A DNA stretch of 47,097 bases from Thermoanaerobaculia bacterium (GCA_035260525.1 DATFVB010000206.1:1-47097), one strand, 5' to 3'; shown: positions 25,941 through 34,722, counted from the first letter of the stretch. Notes: a model not told the origin generated them from the letters alone. Numbers and translations: made by a program.

Positions 25941-27392
25941 TCAGCCGCCGGGGAAGAGCTTCGGCCAGAGCGCGTCGACCTTCTTCCGGACCTCCGCGTC
26001 CATCACGATCTCGTCGGGCCACCGGCGGCGGAATCCCTCGCCGGCCAGCTTCTTCGTGGCGTCGATTCCGACGTGCGACCCGTAGCACGGCTCGCGGGAG
26101 GCGTGGTCGAGCTCGTCGATCGGCCCGAGCGCGAACTCGAAATCGCGCTGCGGGTCGATGTGGTTCAGGCTCTTCCAGACCACTTCGGCCGGGTCGTGCA
26201 CGTTCGTCCCGGCGTCGACGACGACGATCACCTTCGTGAACATCATCTGCCCCGTCCCCCAGATCGCGTGCATCACCTTCCGCGCCTGTCCCGGGTAGCG
26301 CTTGTCGATCGACACGATCATGAGGTTGTGGAAGATCCCCTCGACGGGGAGCGCCATGTCGACGATGTCGGGGATGGTCTTCCGGACGAGCGGAAGGAAG
26401 AGGCGCTCGACGGCCTCTCCCATGAAGCCGTCCTCCATCGGCGGCGGCCCGACGATCGTCGTGAGATAGATCGGCCGCGCGCGGCGGGTCACGGCCGTGA
26501 CGTGGAAGACCGGGAAGTCGTCGTCGAGCGAGTAGTAACCGGTGTGGTCGCCGAACGGACCCTCGAGACGGCTCTCGCGGGGATCCACCCACCCCTCGAG
26601 CACGAACTCGGCCTCGGCCGGGACGAGGAGATCGACCGTCTTTGCGGGCACGAGCGGCACGCTCTCCCCGCGCAGGAACCCGGCGAAGAGGAACTCCGAC
26701 ACGCCCGGGGGAAGCGGCGCGATCGCCGAGAAGACCGTCGCCGGATCGGCCCCGATCGCGGCCGCGATCTCCATCCGGCGCCCCTCGCGCGCGTAGCCGC
26801 GCGCCTGCCCCGCGCCGTCCTTGTGCTTCTGCCAGTGCATGCCGGTCGTGTTCCGGTCGTAGACCTGCATCCGATACATGCCGACGTTGGCGCGGCCGGT
26901 CGCGGGATCGCGCGTGACGACGAGCGGCATCGTGATGAACCGGCCGGCGTCCTGGGGCCAGCACTTCAGGACCGGCAGCCGCCCGAGGTCGACGGCGTCG
27001 CCCGTCTCGACGACCTCCTGGCAGGGCGCGCTCCGGACCGTCTTCGGGAACACCGAGGCGAGGTCGGCGACCTTCGGGAGCGCCTTGAGCTTCCCGAGAA
27101 AGCCCTCCGGGGGCTTCGGGTCGAGGAAGAACTCGAGCCGTTCCTCCCACTCCTCCCACGAGCCGATCCCGAGCGCCTCGAGCATCCGCGCGCGGGAGGC
27201 GAAGAGATTGATCGCGACCGGGAACTCGGAGCCCTCGACGTTCTCGAAGAGCAGGGCCGGCCCTCCCGACTTGACCGCGCGGTCGGCGATCTCGGTGATC
27301 TCCAGGATCGGCGACACGCGCTCTCGGATCGTCGCGAGGTCTCCCCGCCGCCGCAGCTCCTCGACGAAGCTCGAGAGGTTGCGGTGGCTCAC
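25941..27392 (-). CDS. ubiD: UbiD family decarboxylase
   Basis: A 483-residue prenylated-FMN-dependent decarboxylase, the usual length. Recognisable parts are PVLKCWPQDAGRFITMPLVVTRDP, NVGMYRMQVYDRNTTGMHWQKHKDG, LEGPFGDHTGYYS with the catalytic-type acidic/Arg network, and SIDKRYPGQARKVMHAIWG. In an organism with complex I and caa3 oxidase it may serve quinone biosynthesis (ubiquinone or menaquinone route), but UbiD members also act on other aromatic acids. No ubiX is seen nearby. GTG start overlapping the asparaginase stop. Confidence 0.9.
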   Translation of the reverse strand: MSHRNLSSFVEELRRRGDLATIRERVSPILEITEIADRAVKSGGPALLFENVEGSEFPVAINLFASRARMLEALGIGSWEEWEERLEFFLDPKPPEGFLGKLKALPKVADLASVFPKTVRSAPCQEVVETGDAVDLGRLPVLKCWPQDAGRFITMPLVVTRDPATGRANVGMYRMQVYDRNTTGMHWQKHKDGAGQARGYAREGRRMEIAAAIGADPATVFSAIAPLPPGVSEFLFAGFLRGESVPLVPAKTVDLLVPAEAEFVLEGWVDPRESRLEGPFGDHTGYYSLDDDFPVFHVTAVTRRARPIYLTTIVGPPPMEDGFMGEAVERLFLPLVRKTIPDIVDMALPVEGIFHNLMIVSIDKRYPGQARKVMHAIWGTGQMMFTKVIVVVDAGTNVHDPAEVVWKSLNHIDPQRDFEFALGPIDELDHASREPCYGSHVGIDATKKLAGEGFRRRWPDEIVMDAEVRKKVDALWPKLFPGG

Positions 27393-28567
27393 GCGCGCCC
27401 CGCGACCGGATCGCCCGGAGGCCCCTTCGCGGCGTCCGCGCGCGCCTCGACCGGCACGGCGGCGACGACCTCCCCGACGCGCAGTCCCCTCGCGTTGAGG
27501 ATCGCCGGGCGGACGTCCCCGGAGAGCGACTCGGGCACGCCCCCCTCCCAGATCCCGAGGCGCGAGAGGATGTCGATCGCGACGGGGAATCGCGGACGGG
27601 CGGCGCCGTCGTCGATCTTGAAGGCGATTCCCAGGAGCCGCGGGGCGGCGACGCCGATCGCGTACACCCCCTCGGCGCCTTCCTTGCCGATCCAGCGGCC
27701 GGCGCCCGCCTCGAGAAACCGGGTCGTGAACTGGCCCGTCCCGGAGACGTGGAAGGGGGCGGCGATCATCGCCGCGACCGCGCGCCGACGCGCCTTCGCG
27801 GCGGCCGGAGACTCGTCGTCGAGCATTCCCGGGGCGACCAGACGCGCGTAGGCGGCCGCGAGGCGCGAGATCGGCAGCCGGAACACCGGCAGCGAGCAGC
27901 CGTCGACCCCGATCTCGATCTTCGACGCCGGGTGGCCGGCGTAGAAGGCGACCCTGGCGAGGATCAGGCGTTGAAGAGGGTGCGCGGGATCGTCGTAGGT
28001 CGCCGGGTCGAACCCGAGCAGGCGGCAGGCGAGGAGCATCGCGGCATGCTTTCCGGAGCAGTTGTTGTGGAGCGGCGAGAAGGGTCGGCCGTCGCGCACG
28101 ACCGCGGCGGCCGACGCCTCGTCGGAGGGGGGGGTCGCGCCGCAGCGCAAATCGGCGGCCGAGAAGCCTCCCTTCTCGAGGATCGACTCCGCGGTCGCCA
28201 CGTGCGCCGGCTCGCCGGAGTGCGACGCGACGGCGAGCGCGACCTCCTCGGTCGTGAGGCCGAAGCGCTCGGCCCCGCCCGCCTCGAGGAAGGGCATGAC
28301 CTGGAATGGCTTCGCCGCCGAGCGCCAGAAGACCGGCGTTTCGGAATCTCCGAAACCCGCCACACCGCGACCCGACGCGTCACAGACGGCGCCGAAGCCG
28401 CGATGGATCGACTCGACGCGGCCGGCGCGCGTCACCCGCGCGACGATGGGACTCGTCGCCTCAACGGCAACGGGACTCGTCGCCTCAACGGCGACCGGGT
28501 TTGTTGCCTCAACGGCAACGGGATTCGCCGCCGGTCCCGCGACCTTCTCCGCCGGCGTCTCAGGCAC
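27389..28567 (-). CDS. Asparaginase, Rhizobium etli type II family
   Basis: 392 residues; hydrolyses L-asparagine to aspartate and ammonia. Family landmarks are ESIHRGFGAV, VFWRSAAKPFQVMPFLEAGG (with the active-site Ser-x-x-Lys), SHSGEPAHV, LHNNCSGKHAAMLLA and EIGVDGCSLPVF. The first 36 or so residues are unusual: an 8-residue unit PVAVEAT(N/S) occurs three times and then merges into the native first strand SPIVARVTRAGRVES, which it resembles. GTG start overlaps the MscS gene by 8 bp and the stop overlaps ubiD. Confidence 0.85.
   Translation of the reverse strand: MPETPAEKVAGPAANPVAVEATNPVAVEATSPVAVEATSPIVARVTRAGRVESIHRGFGAVCDASGRGVAGFGDSETPVFWRSAAKPFQVMPFLEAGGAERFGLTTEEVALAVASHSGEPAHVATAESILEKGGFSAADLRCGATPPSDEASAAAVVRDGRPFSPLHNNCSGKHAAMLLACRLLGFDPATYDDPAHPLQRLILARVAFYAGHPASKIEIGVDGCSLPVFRLPISRLAAAYARLVAPGMLDDESPAAAKARRRAVAAMIAAPFHVSGTGQFTTRFLEAGAGRWIGKEGAEGVYAIGVAAPRLLGIAFKIDDGAARPRFPVAIDILSRLGIWEGGVPESLSGDVRPAILNARGLRVGEVVAAVPVEARADAAKGPPGDPVAGRA
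28448..28519 (-). repeat. Three tandem 24-bp repeats at the 5' end of the asparaginase gene
   Basis: Units at 28448-28471, 28472-28495 and 28496-28519 share CCTCAACGGC(A/G)AC and keep the reading frame, encoding an eight-residue repeat. Sequence differences between units are mostly synonymous or conservative (T/C and A/G changes), so the peptide pattern is kept. Confidence 0.9.
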
Positions 28568-29432
28568 GGGCGGCCGCCGTTCCCAGCAGGCGCACTTCCC
28601 GCTGGGGGAAGGGGATCGGGATTCCGGCGCGGTCGAGCGCGTTCTTCGCCCGCTCCAGGTACTCCGCGCGGAGGAGCCGACGCCGCGAAGGATCGGCCGC
28701 CCAGACGATCAGCTCGAGGACGACGGCGGAGTCGGCGAGCTCCGTGACGATCACGACCGGAGCCGGAGACTCGAGGAGCCGCGCGTCCCCGGCCGCGGCG
28801 GCCAGCAGGGCCGTCCGCGCGGCCTCGATGTTCGCGCCGTAAGCGATCCCGATCGGAACGTGGAGGCGAGACCTCGGCGTGCGGCTGTAGTTGATGATCT
28901 TCTTGGCGACGACGTCGCTGTTGGGGAGGATCACGTCGTTGCCGTCGATGTCCTCGAGAATCGTCGTCCGGAGCTCGATGTGCCGTACCCATCCGGGCGT
29001 CTCGCCGATCTCCACGTCGTCGCCGAGCGCGAACGGCTTGTCCCAGAGGATGATCAGTCCGGCGATGAAGTTCGCCATCGTGTCCTTCGCCGCGAGGCCG
29101 ACCGCGAGGCCGGCGACCCCGAGCCCGGCGAGCATCGAGAGCACGTTGAAGCCGAGCTGCGACGCCGCCATCAGGAGGCCGATGCCGAGCACGACGTATT
29201 TCAGAAGCTTCCGGAGGATGTCGGCGGCGAGCAGGCTGGTCCGCGCCGAGAGGCTCCGGTTCAGCATCCCGCGGAGCAGCCGGTGAAGTCCCCAGAACGC
29301 GACGAGGACGATGACGGCGCCGAGGAGGGAGGGGAGGAAATCCGCCACCTTGACGAGGACGGCTTTGACGAAGGTGTCCAGCTTGTCGTCCCATTGCGAG
29401 ACGGCGGGCAGCGCGCGAGGATCGATGCTCAA
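28560..29432 (-). CDS. MscS family mechanosensitive channel
   Basis: 290 residues with three N-terminal helices (about 15-110), the pore-lining helix and gate loop GVAGLAVGLAAKDTMANFIAGLIIL (split here at AGLAVGLAAKDTMANF), then the beta domain (VEIGETPGWVRHIELRTT, VILPNSDVVAKKIINYSR) and a C-terminal alpha/beta domain. It releases osmolytes on hypo-osmotic shock. The TTG start is chosen because TATAAT lies exactly 7 nt upstream and no better start exists. It is the first gene of the leftward block. Confidence 0.88.
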   Translation of the reverse strand: MSIDPRALPAVSQWDDKLDTFVKAVLVKVADFLPSLLGAVIVLVAFWGLHRLLRGMLNRSLSARTSLLAADILRKLLKYVVLGIGLLMAASQLGFNVLSMLAGLGVAGLAVGLAAKDTMANFIAGLIILWDKPFALGDDVEIGETPGWVRHIELRTTILEDIDGNDVILPNSDVVAKKIINYSRTPRSRLHVPIGIAYGANIEAARTALLAAAAGDARLLESPAPVVIVTELADSAVVLELIVWAADPSRRRLLRAEYLERAKNALDRAGIPIPFPQREVRLLGTAAARA

Positions 29433-29439
29433 CGCGCGG

Positions 29440-29445
29440 ATTATA
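29440..29445 (-). promoter_or_regulatory. Probable -10 element (TATAAT) of the leftward MscS operon
   Basis: A perfect TATAAT on the minus strand, 7 nt before the TTG at 29432; no Shine-Dalgarno sequence. Predicts a leaderless mRNA starting at or near the TTG. Confidence 0.55.
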
Positions 29446-29472
29446 GACGGCGATCCTCTCCCGACGCGCGGG

Positions 29473-29478
29473 TATCCT
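29473..29478 (+). promoter_or_regulatory. Possible -10 element (TATCCT) of the tlpA-like operon
   Basis: TATCCT, 6 nt before the ATG of an 18-codon ORF (29485). It fits the TANNNT pattern seen elsewhere in the window, divergent from the MscS promoter 27 bp away. Confidence 0.4.
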
Positions 29479-29484
29479 CCGGGG

Positions 29485-29541
29485 ATGGAAAGAAATAAAC
29501 TGAACGGCGTGCGCGTTGGACGCACCTGGAGACGAAGATGA
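29485..29541 (+). CDS. Candidate 18-residue leader peptide coupled to the thioredoxin gene
   Basis: ATG at 29485 opens an 18-codon ORF (MERNKLNGVRVGRTWRRR) whose TGA overlaps the ATG of the thioredoxin-like gene (ATGA). It has a -10-like TATCCT 6 nt upstream and no Shine-Dalgarno sequence. The peptide is very basic. GGAG in the 3' part of the small ORF would serve as ribosome site for the next gene, so ribosomes crossing the small ORF could affect its translation. It may also be chance. Confidence 0.4.
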   Translation: MERNKLNGVRVGRTWRRR

Positions 29542-30053
29542 AACCGAAGCCCTCCGTCCGCGTTGTCGGGACCCTCCTCGGGCTCGTGCTCGTGTTCGCG
29601 GCCGCGGCCCGCGCGGCCAAGCCCGTCCCTTTTCCCGACCTCGACCTCGAAGCGCGCGACGGTGGCGGGATCCGGCTCTCCCAGCTCCGCGGCAACGTCT
29701 TGCTCCTCAACTTCTGGGCGACCTGGTGCGGGCCCTGCCGGGCCGAGCTCCCGCTCCTGCAGGACCTCTACAACCGCTACAGCGATCGCAACTTCACGGT
29801 GCTCGCCATCAGCGTCGATTCCGATCGCGACCGCATCGCGCCGTTCCTCAAGGCCCACAATCTCTCTCTGCCGATCTACTACGCGAGCCCTACCGATGCC
29901 GCGGTGATGACCTCGCAGGGGATCCCGACGAGCTTCATCGTCGCTCCGGACGGGACGCTGGAGAAGGCCTACGTCGGCTTCTCCCCGAACATCGAGAAGG
30001 AGTGGATGGAACGCGTCGACAAGTATGCCAAGAAGAAGAGGGGGTCGAAATGA
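29538..30053 (+). CDS. TlpA/ResA-like thioredoxin-fold protein
   Basis: A 171-residue periplasmic thiol-disulfide oxidoreductase. Signal sequence about 1-26 (GTLLGLVLVFAAAARA), then a thioredoxin fold with FWATWCGPCRAELP (active site WCGPC at about residues 61-65) and the cis-proline QGIPTSFIV. ISVDSDRDR and IVAPDG are usual for the AhpC/TSA-type TlpA group. It may reduce periplasmic thiols, for example in cytochrome c maturation or copper-site assembly, which the caa3 operon next door would need. It overlaps the downstream barrel gene (ATGA). Confidence 0.9.
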   Translation: MKPKPSVRVVGTLLGLVLVFAAAARAAKPVPFPDLDLEARDGGGIRLSQLRGNVLLLNFWATWCGPCRAELPLLQDLYNRYSDRNFTVLAISVDSDRDRIAPFLKAHNLSLPIYYASPTDAAVMTSQGIPTSFIVAPDGTLEKAYVGFSPNIEKEWMERVDKYAKKKRGSK

Positions 30054-30706
30054 AACCGAGATCCGCCGTTCTCGCGCTCGCCGCCGCCGTCCTCGCGCTG
30101 GGCCTCCCCGCCGCCGCGAGGGCTCAGATCCGCCAGAACACCGTCGAGATCAGCCCGTTCTACGGCCGGCTCTTCGGCGGCGAGTTCGCCCGCGGCTCCA
30201 ATTCCATCTTCGACCAGCGCGTCGACGCCGACGACGCGAACACGTGGGGGCTGCGCCTCGGCTACAACATGACCGAGTCGATGGAGCTCGAGGTGCAGGC
30301 CTCGCGCACCGACACGCACTTCGTCACCCACGACTCCGGCGACCTGTTCGGCTCCGGAGGCGAGCGCCTCGGCGATCTCCGCATCGACTACCTGCTCGGC
30401 TACGGCACGTTCAACTTCGGCCACCGGCGGGCGGTCCCGTACGTCACGCTCGGCGCGGGCGTGGGACGGCTCCAGCCGTCGGCGACCCCGGTCGCGGCTC
30501 ACGACTCGTCGCGGTTCACCGCGAGTCTCGGGGCGGGGCTCAAGGTGTTCGTCAATCCGCACTTCGGCCTGCGGTTCGACGGACGCGGATACTCGACTTA
30601 TCTGAACGGCAACGACACCTGCTCGCGCCACGACGACCGCCGCTGCAACGACACGCACTGGCTCACCAACGGCGAGCTCTCGGGAGGGCTGATCCTCGCG
30701 TTCTAG
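30050..30706 (+). CDS. Outer-membrane beta-barrel protein
   Basis: 218 residues: signal peptide ending at ARA (about residue 25), then alternating beta strands with aromatic ends, terminating in GLILAF, whose C-terminal Phe is the usual signal for outer-membrane barrel insertion. It resembles the OmpW/OmpA-barrel-like proteins (about eight strands). Two Cys occur in DTCSRHDDRRCND and could form a disulfide in an external loop; the thioredoxin-like gene upstream overlaps it by 4 bp. Ligand unknown. Confidence 0.78.
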   Translation: MKPRSAVLALAAAVLALGLPAAARAQIRQNTVEISPFYGRLFGGEFARGSNSIFDQRVDADDANTWGLRLGYNMTESMELEVQASRTDTHFVTHDSGDLFGSGGERLGDLRIDYLLGYGTFNFGHRRAVPYVTLGAGVGRLQPSATPVAAHDSSRFTASLGAGLKVFVNPHFGLRFDGRGYSTYLNGNDTCSRHDDRRCNDTHWLTNGELSGGLILAF

Positions 30707-30753
30707 CCCGGATTACTCATGAGCATGGCGAACGATGCCCGCCGGCGCGGGGA

Positions 30754-30759
30754 TAGAAT
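30754..30759 (+). promoter_or_regulatory. Probable -10 element (TAGAAT) of the VWA protein gene
   Basis: TAGAAT, 7 nt before the ATG at 30767, without a Shine-Dalgarno sequence. It supports this ATG over the upstream in-frame one at 30719. Confidence 0.5.
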
Positions 30760-30766
30760 GCCGCGA

Positions 30767-32458
30767 ATGCCTCGAAGCCGGGTTCTCCTGATTGCGGCCG
30801 CCGCGCTGGCCGCGGAAGGCTCGCTCCTCGCGCAGAAGACGCCGAAGGTGGCGGAGCTCCCGCCGCTCGCCGAGAACGTCACCGTCGCGATCACGAACGT
30901 CGAGGTCGTGGTCACCAACTCCAAGGGGAACCGCGTGCCGGGGCTCAAGAAGGAAGACTTCCAGGTCTTCGAGGACGGGATCCCGCAGCCGATCACGAAT
31001 TTCTACGCGGTGACCGGCGGGAGGACCATCCTCGCCGACGGCAGCGAGATCTCGCTCTCCTCGCCGCCGGCGCCCGCCGCGGCCGCGGAAATTCCCGCGG
31101 CGCTCAAGGCGAAGTACGTCGTCTACGTCGACAACCTCAACATCCATCCGCTCCACCGCACGCGCGTCTTCCGGAGCGTCTACGACTTCCTCGACAAGGC
31201 CATCGGCCCGAACGCCGAAGGCATGGTCATGACCTTCAACCGGTCGCTGAAAGTGCGGCAGAAATTCACCTCGGAGAAGGGTCTCCTGGTCGGCGCCCTC
31301 GAGAAGGTCGCCGGCGAGGCCGGCGGCGGGCAGACCATCGTGTCCGAGCGCGAGGACGCGCTCCAGAAGATCAACGACATGAAGAACCAGGGAGAGGCGA
31401 TCAACTACGCGGAGCAGGTCGCGCGCTCGATGGACGACGACCTCCGCGCGTCCCTCGACGGGCTGAAGACCGCGATCGACGGCCTCGCCGGCGTCGACGG
31501 GCGAAAAATCCTCATCTACGTCTCCGACGGCCTCCCGCAGACGGTCGGGCAGGAGCTCTTCGACACGATCCAGACGAAGTTTCATGCTTCCCAGGCGAGC
31601 ACGGAGGCGTTCACGTTCGACCGGACCGCGTCGTATCTCGCCCTCGTCCGCGAGGCCAACGCGCAGGGAGTGACGCTCCACGCGATCGACGCGTCGGGAC
31701 TCCAGGCCGACGAAAACGTGTCGGCCGAGCGGGCGACGATGGACAGCCGCCCGTCGACGTTCTTCCTCCGGCAAAACTACCAGCAGCCGCTGCAGACGCT
31801 CGCGCGCGAGACCGGCGGGATCGCGGCGATCAACACGAACGATCCGACGCGCGAGCTCGACGAGGTCGCCAGGGACTTCTCCGACTTCTATTCGCTCGGA
31901 TACCGCTCGACCCGAGGCGCCGTCGACCGTCCCCACCAGATCGAGGTCAAGCTGACGAAGCCGGGACTGCGAGCCCGCTACCGCTCCGGATACATGGAAA
32001 AAACGGTCGAAACGCGGACCGCCGAGGAGGTCACGGCGGCGCTGACCTATCCGCGCAGCGAGAATCCGCTGAAATTCACGATCGCCGTCGGCGACCCGAA
32101 GGCGTATTCGGCCGAGAACTACCTCGTCCCGATCCGGATGTCGATCCCCCTGGAAAACGTCACGCTGGTGCCGGACGGCGCCCAGTATCGCGGCCGCCTC
32201 TACGTCTACTTCGTCGTCCTCGATTCCGACGGGAAGCAATCGGACCTCCAGATCCGCCCGCTCGAGATCAAGGTGCCGCTCAAGAACTACGATTCGGCGA
32301 GGACGAAGACGTACGGATACGACGTGCAGCTCATCATGATCCCGGGCGCGCAGCGTCTCTCGGTCGCCATCCGCGACGGCGTCTCCAACGCCGTCTCGTT
32401 CGCGCAGAAGGGCGTCTTCATCTCGGTCCTGCCGGCGGAGAAGAAGGCCGGGTCTTAG
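30767..32458 (+). CDS. VWFA-related secreted protein (Acidobacteria type)
   Basis: 563 residues. The start gives a clean signal peptide (RVLLIAAAALAAEGSLLAQ). An N-terminal beta domain with LPPLAENVTVAITNVEVVVTN and GLKKEDFQVFEDG is typical of the VWFA-related domain proteins abundant in Acidobacteriota. The von Willebrand A domain (about 120-400) has VDNLNI where classical domains have DxSxS, so the metal site is altered. KILIYVSDGLPQ is the second conserved strand. The last 150 residues form a further beta-rich domain. Function in the envelope is unknown. Confidence 0.85.
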   Translation: MPRSRVLLIAAAALAAEGSLLAQKTPKVAELPPLAENVTVAITNVEVVVTNSKGNRVPGLKKEDFQVFEDGIPQPITNFYAVTGGRTILADGSEISLSSPPAPAAAAEIPAALKAKYVVYVDNLNIHPLHRTRVFRSVYDFLDKAIGPNAEGMVMTFNRSLKVRQKFTSEKGLLVGALEKVAGEAGGGQTIVSEREDALQKINDMKNQGEAINYAEQVARSMDDDLRASLDGLKTAIDGLAGVDGRKILIYVSDGLPQTVGQELFDTIQTKFHASQASTEAFTFDRTASYLALVREANAQGVTLHAIDASGLQADENVSAERATMDSRPSTFFLRQNYQQPLQTLARETGGIAAINTNDPTRELDEVARDFSDFYSLGYRSTRGAVDRPHQIEVKLTKPGLRARYRSGYMEKTVETRTAEEVTAALTYPRSENPLKFTIAVGDPKAYSAENYLVPIRMSIPLENVTLVPDGAQYRGRLYVYFVVLDSDGKQSDLQIRPLEIKVPLKNYDSARTKTYGYDVQLIMIPGAQRLSVAIRDGVSNAVSFAQKGVFISVLPAEKKAGS

Positions 32459-32461
32459 GGT
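32456..32461 (+). promoter_or_regulatory. Weak -10-like element (TAGGGT) before the DUF2064 gene
   Basis: TAGGGT includes the TAG stop of the VWA gene and lies 6 nt before the ATG at 32468. It fits TANNNT only loosely. Confidence 0.25.
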
Positions 32462-32467
32462 TCCGCG

Positions 32468-33202
32468 ATGCCGCCGCGCCGCCCCGGCCCCCTCCCTTCC
32501 CGCGCGCGCACCGCCCTCCTCTTCTTCGCCAAGCTCCCGGTCCCCGGGAGGGTCAAGACGCGCCTCGCCCGGACGGTCGGAGCCGCCGCCGCCGCCGCGC
32601 TGGCCGAGGCGTTCCTCCGCGACGGCGCCGAACGGTGGAGCGCGATCGCCGGGGTCGCCCCGGTCCTCGCCGCCGACGAGCCGGAAGCCCCGTTCTGGCG
32701 GCGGACCTTCCGGCCCCCCTGGCGCATCGAACCCCAGGGTCCGGGAGACCTCGGTGGGCGCCTCGCGCGCGCATTCACGCGGGAGCTCGCCCTCTACGAT
32801 CGCGCCGTCGCGATCGGTTCGGACCACCCGGCGCTTCCGGCCGACGCGTTCGCGCTCTTCCTAAAGCAACCGGAAAGCGCCGTCTGGCCGGCGCGCGACG
32901 GCGGTTTCGCCGCGATCCTCCTCAGCCGCCGGGACGCCCGGCTCGTCTTCCCCCCGGACGGGAGCCGCGGACTGTTCGACGGCATCGAATGGTCGACCCC
33001 GCGCGTGCTCGAGCAGACGCTCGAGCGGGCCGCGTCGCTCGGCGCGCGGCTCGAGCGCGTCGCCGAGACCGACGACGTCGATGCGGAAGAGGACCTCGAG
33101 CGGCTCGCCCGGGAGCTCGCGGCGAGGGACCGATCGGCCGCCGGGTTTCCGCGACACACGTGGGAGGCTCTCCGGTCGCTCGGAAGGGGAACGCCCGCGT
33201 GA
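32468..33202 (+). CDS. DUF2064 (TIGR04282-type) glycosyltransferase-like protein
   Basis: 244 residues. The N-terminal FAKLPVPGRVKTRLART (about 20-36) and the GSDHPALPADAF segment (about 116-127) are the hallmarks of this nucleotide-transferase-like family, whose members include arsenosugar-pathway glycosyltransferases. No arsenic gene is nearby, so that role is not supported here. The C-terminal third is rich in charged helix. The stop overlaps nnr (GTGA). Substrate unknown. Confidence 0.8.
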   Translation: MPPRRPGPLPSRARTALLFFAKLPVPGRVKTRLARTVGAAAAAALAEAFLRDGAERWSAIAGVAPVLAADEPEAPFWRRTFRPPWRIEPQGPGDLGGRLARAFTRELALYDRAVAIGSDHPALPADAFALFLKQPESAVWPARDGGFAAILLSRRDARLVFPPDGSRGLFDGIEWSTPRVLEQTLERAASLGARLERVAETDDVDAEEDLERLARELAARDRSAAGFPRHTWEALRSLGRGTPA

Positions 33203-34722
33203 GGATCCTGACCTCGGGCGAGATGGCCGCCGTCGACCGGGCGGCGCAGAGGAAGGCGGGGATCCCTTCGCTCGTTCTCATGGAGCGCGCCGCGGAAGGG
33301 ACGCTCGAGCTGGCAGCCGACCGGTTCCCGGGAGCGCGGCGAGTCGCCGTGCTCTGCGGCCCGGGGAACAACGGCGGAGACGGCCTCGCGGCGGCGCGTC
33401 TGCTCCACGCGCGCGGGATCGCCGCCACGATCGTCGCGCTCGAGCCGCCGGACGGCTTCCGGGGCGACGCGCTCGCGAACTGGAAGGCCGCCCGCGAGAG
33501 GGAGCTCCCGTGGATCCCGGCCTCCCGCGCCGCCGTCGTCGCCCGCGAGCTCGACGAGGCGGATCTCGTCGTCGACGCCCTCTTCGGGACGGGGCTCTCG
33601 CGCCCGCTCTCCGGCCGCGCGCGCCGGCTCGTCGCGGCGGCCAACGCCGCCGGGCGCCCGATCCTGTCCGTCGACGTGCCTTCCGGACTCTCCGGCGACC
33701 GCGGCGACGTCTTCGGCCCGGCGATCCGGGCGCGGGCGACCGCGGCGATCGCCGCGCTCAAGCGCTGCCACGCGATCTTTCCCGCCCGCGCCCTCTGCGG
33801 CGAGATCGCCGTCGTCGACATCGGGATCCCGGACGCGCTCCTCGAGACCCGGGCGCACCGGTTCGCCATGATCGGATGGGAAGAGATCGCGCCGCTCTTT
33901 CCGCGGCGGCCGCCCGACGCCCACAAAGGGGACGCCGGACGGGTCGCGATCGTCGCCGGGAGCCGCGGGAAGGCGGGAGCGGCGCTGCTGGCCGCGCTCG
34001 GCGCCCTGCGCGCCGGCGCCGGCCTCGTGACGATCGCGTGCCCCGCCTCGATCGAGCCCGGATTTCTGGCCCGGCTGCCGGAGGCCATGACGCTGCCGCT
34101 CCCCGACGAAGACGGCGCGCTCTCCCCGGCGGCGGCGGAGGCGCTCCGTGCGCTGCTCGAGAGCTGCGACGCGGCCGCGGTCGGGCCGGGGCTCGGAACG
34201 GGCGAAGGCGCGCGCCGGACGGTCGCGGCGGTGGCGGCCGCGCGCCTCCCCGCCCTCTTCGACGCCGACGCGCTCAACGCGTTCGCCGGGCGTCCCGAGG
34301 CCTTTCGCCGGAAGGCGCCGTCGATCATCACGCCGCATCCCGGAGAAGCCGCGCGTCTGCTGGGATCGACGGTCGCCCGCATCCAGCGGGACCGTCCGGC
34401 AGCGGCGGCCGAGCTGGCGCGAAGGGCGCGGGCGGTCGCGATGTTGAAGGGCGCGGGGACGATCTCCGCCTCCCCCGCCGGGAATCTCTGGCTCAACCCG
34501 ACGGGCTCCGCCGCCCTCGCCAAGGGAGGGACCGGCGACGTGCTCGCGGGCGTCGGCGCGGCGTTTCTCGGCCAGGGGCTCGAAGCCTCGGACGCGGCGG
34601 TCGCCGCGGCGTTCGTGCACGGGCTCGCGGGAGAAGCGGCCGGCGCCGCGCGCGGGCAGCGCGGCGCGCTCGCGACCGAGGTGGCGGACGCGGTCGCGGA
34701 CGTGCTCGGCTCCATGGAATAG
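33199..34722 (+). CDS. nnr: Bifunctional NAD(P)H-hydrate epimerase/ADP-dependent dehydratase
   Basis: 507 residues repairing hydrated NAD(P)H. The N-terminal epimerase half (YjeF-N, about 1-210) has CGPGNNGGDGLAAARLL and DALFGTGLSRPL. The C-terminal dehydratase half (about 225-507) has RVAIVAGSRGKAGAA, the ribokinase-like ITPHPGEAARLLG and the nucleotide loop AKGGTGDVLAGVG. GTG start overlaps the DUF2064 stop. It supplies usable NADH in a genome region devoted to NADH oxidation, but this may be coincidence; the nnr-tsaE pairing is common in bacteria. Confidence 0.95.
   Translation: MRILTSGEMAAVDRAAQRKAGIPSLVLMERAAEGTLELAADRFPGARRVAVLCGPGNNGGDGLAAARLLHARGIAATIVALEPPDGFRGDALANWKAARERELPWIPASRAAVVARELDEADLVVDALFGTGLSRPLSGRARRLVAAANAAGRPILSVDVPSGLSGDRGDVFGPAIRARATAAIAALKRCHAIFPARALCGEIAVVDIGIPDALLETRAHRFAMIGWEEIAPLFPRRPPDAHKGDAGRVAIVAGSRGKAGAALLAALGALRAGAGLVTIACPASIEPGFLARLPEAMTLPLPDEDGALSPAAAEALRALLESCDAAAVGPGLGTGEGARRTVAAVAAARLPALFDADALNAFAGRPEAFRRKAPSIITPHPGEAARLLGSTVARIQRDRPAAAAELARRARAVAMLKGAGTISASPAGNLWLNPTGSAALAKGGTGDVLAGVGAAFLGQGLEASDAAVAAAFVHGLAGEAAGAARGQRGALATEVADAVADVLGSME

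Noticed and set aside
30719-30766. Upstream in-frame ATG (30719) for the VWA protein
   Set aside because: It would put a hydrophilic, Arg-rich stretch before the signal peptide; the ATG at 30767 has TAGAAT 7 nt upstream and a clean signal sequence.
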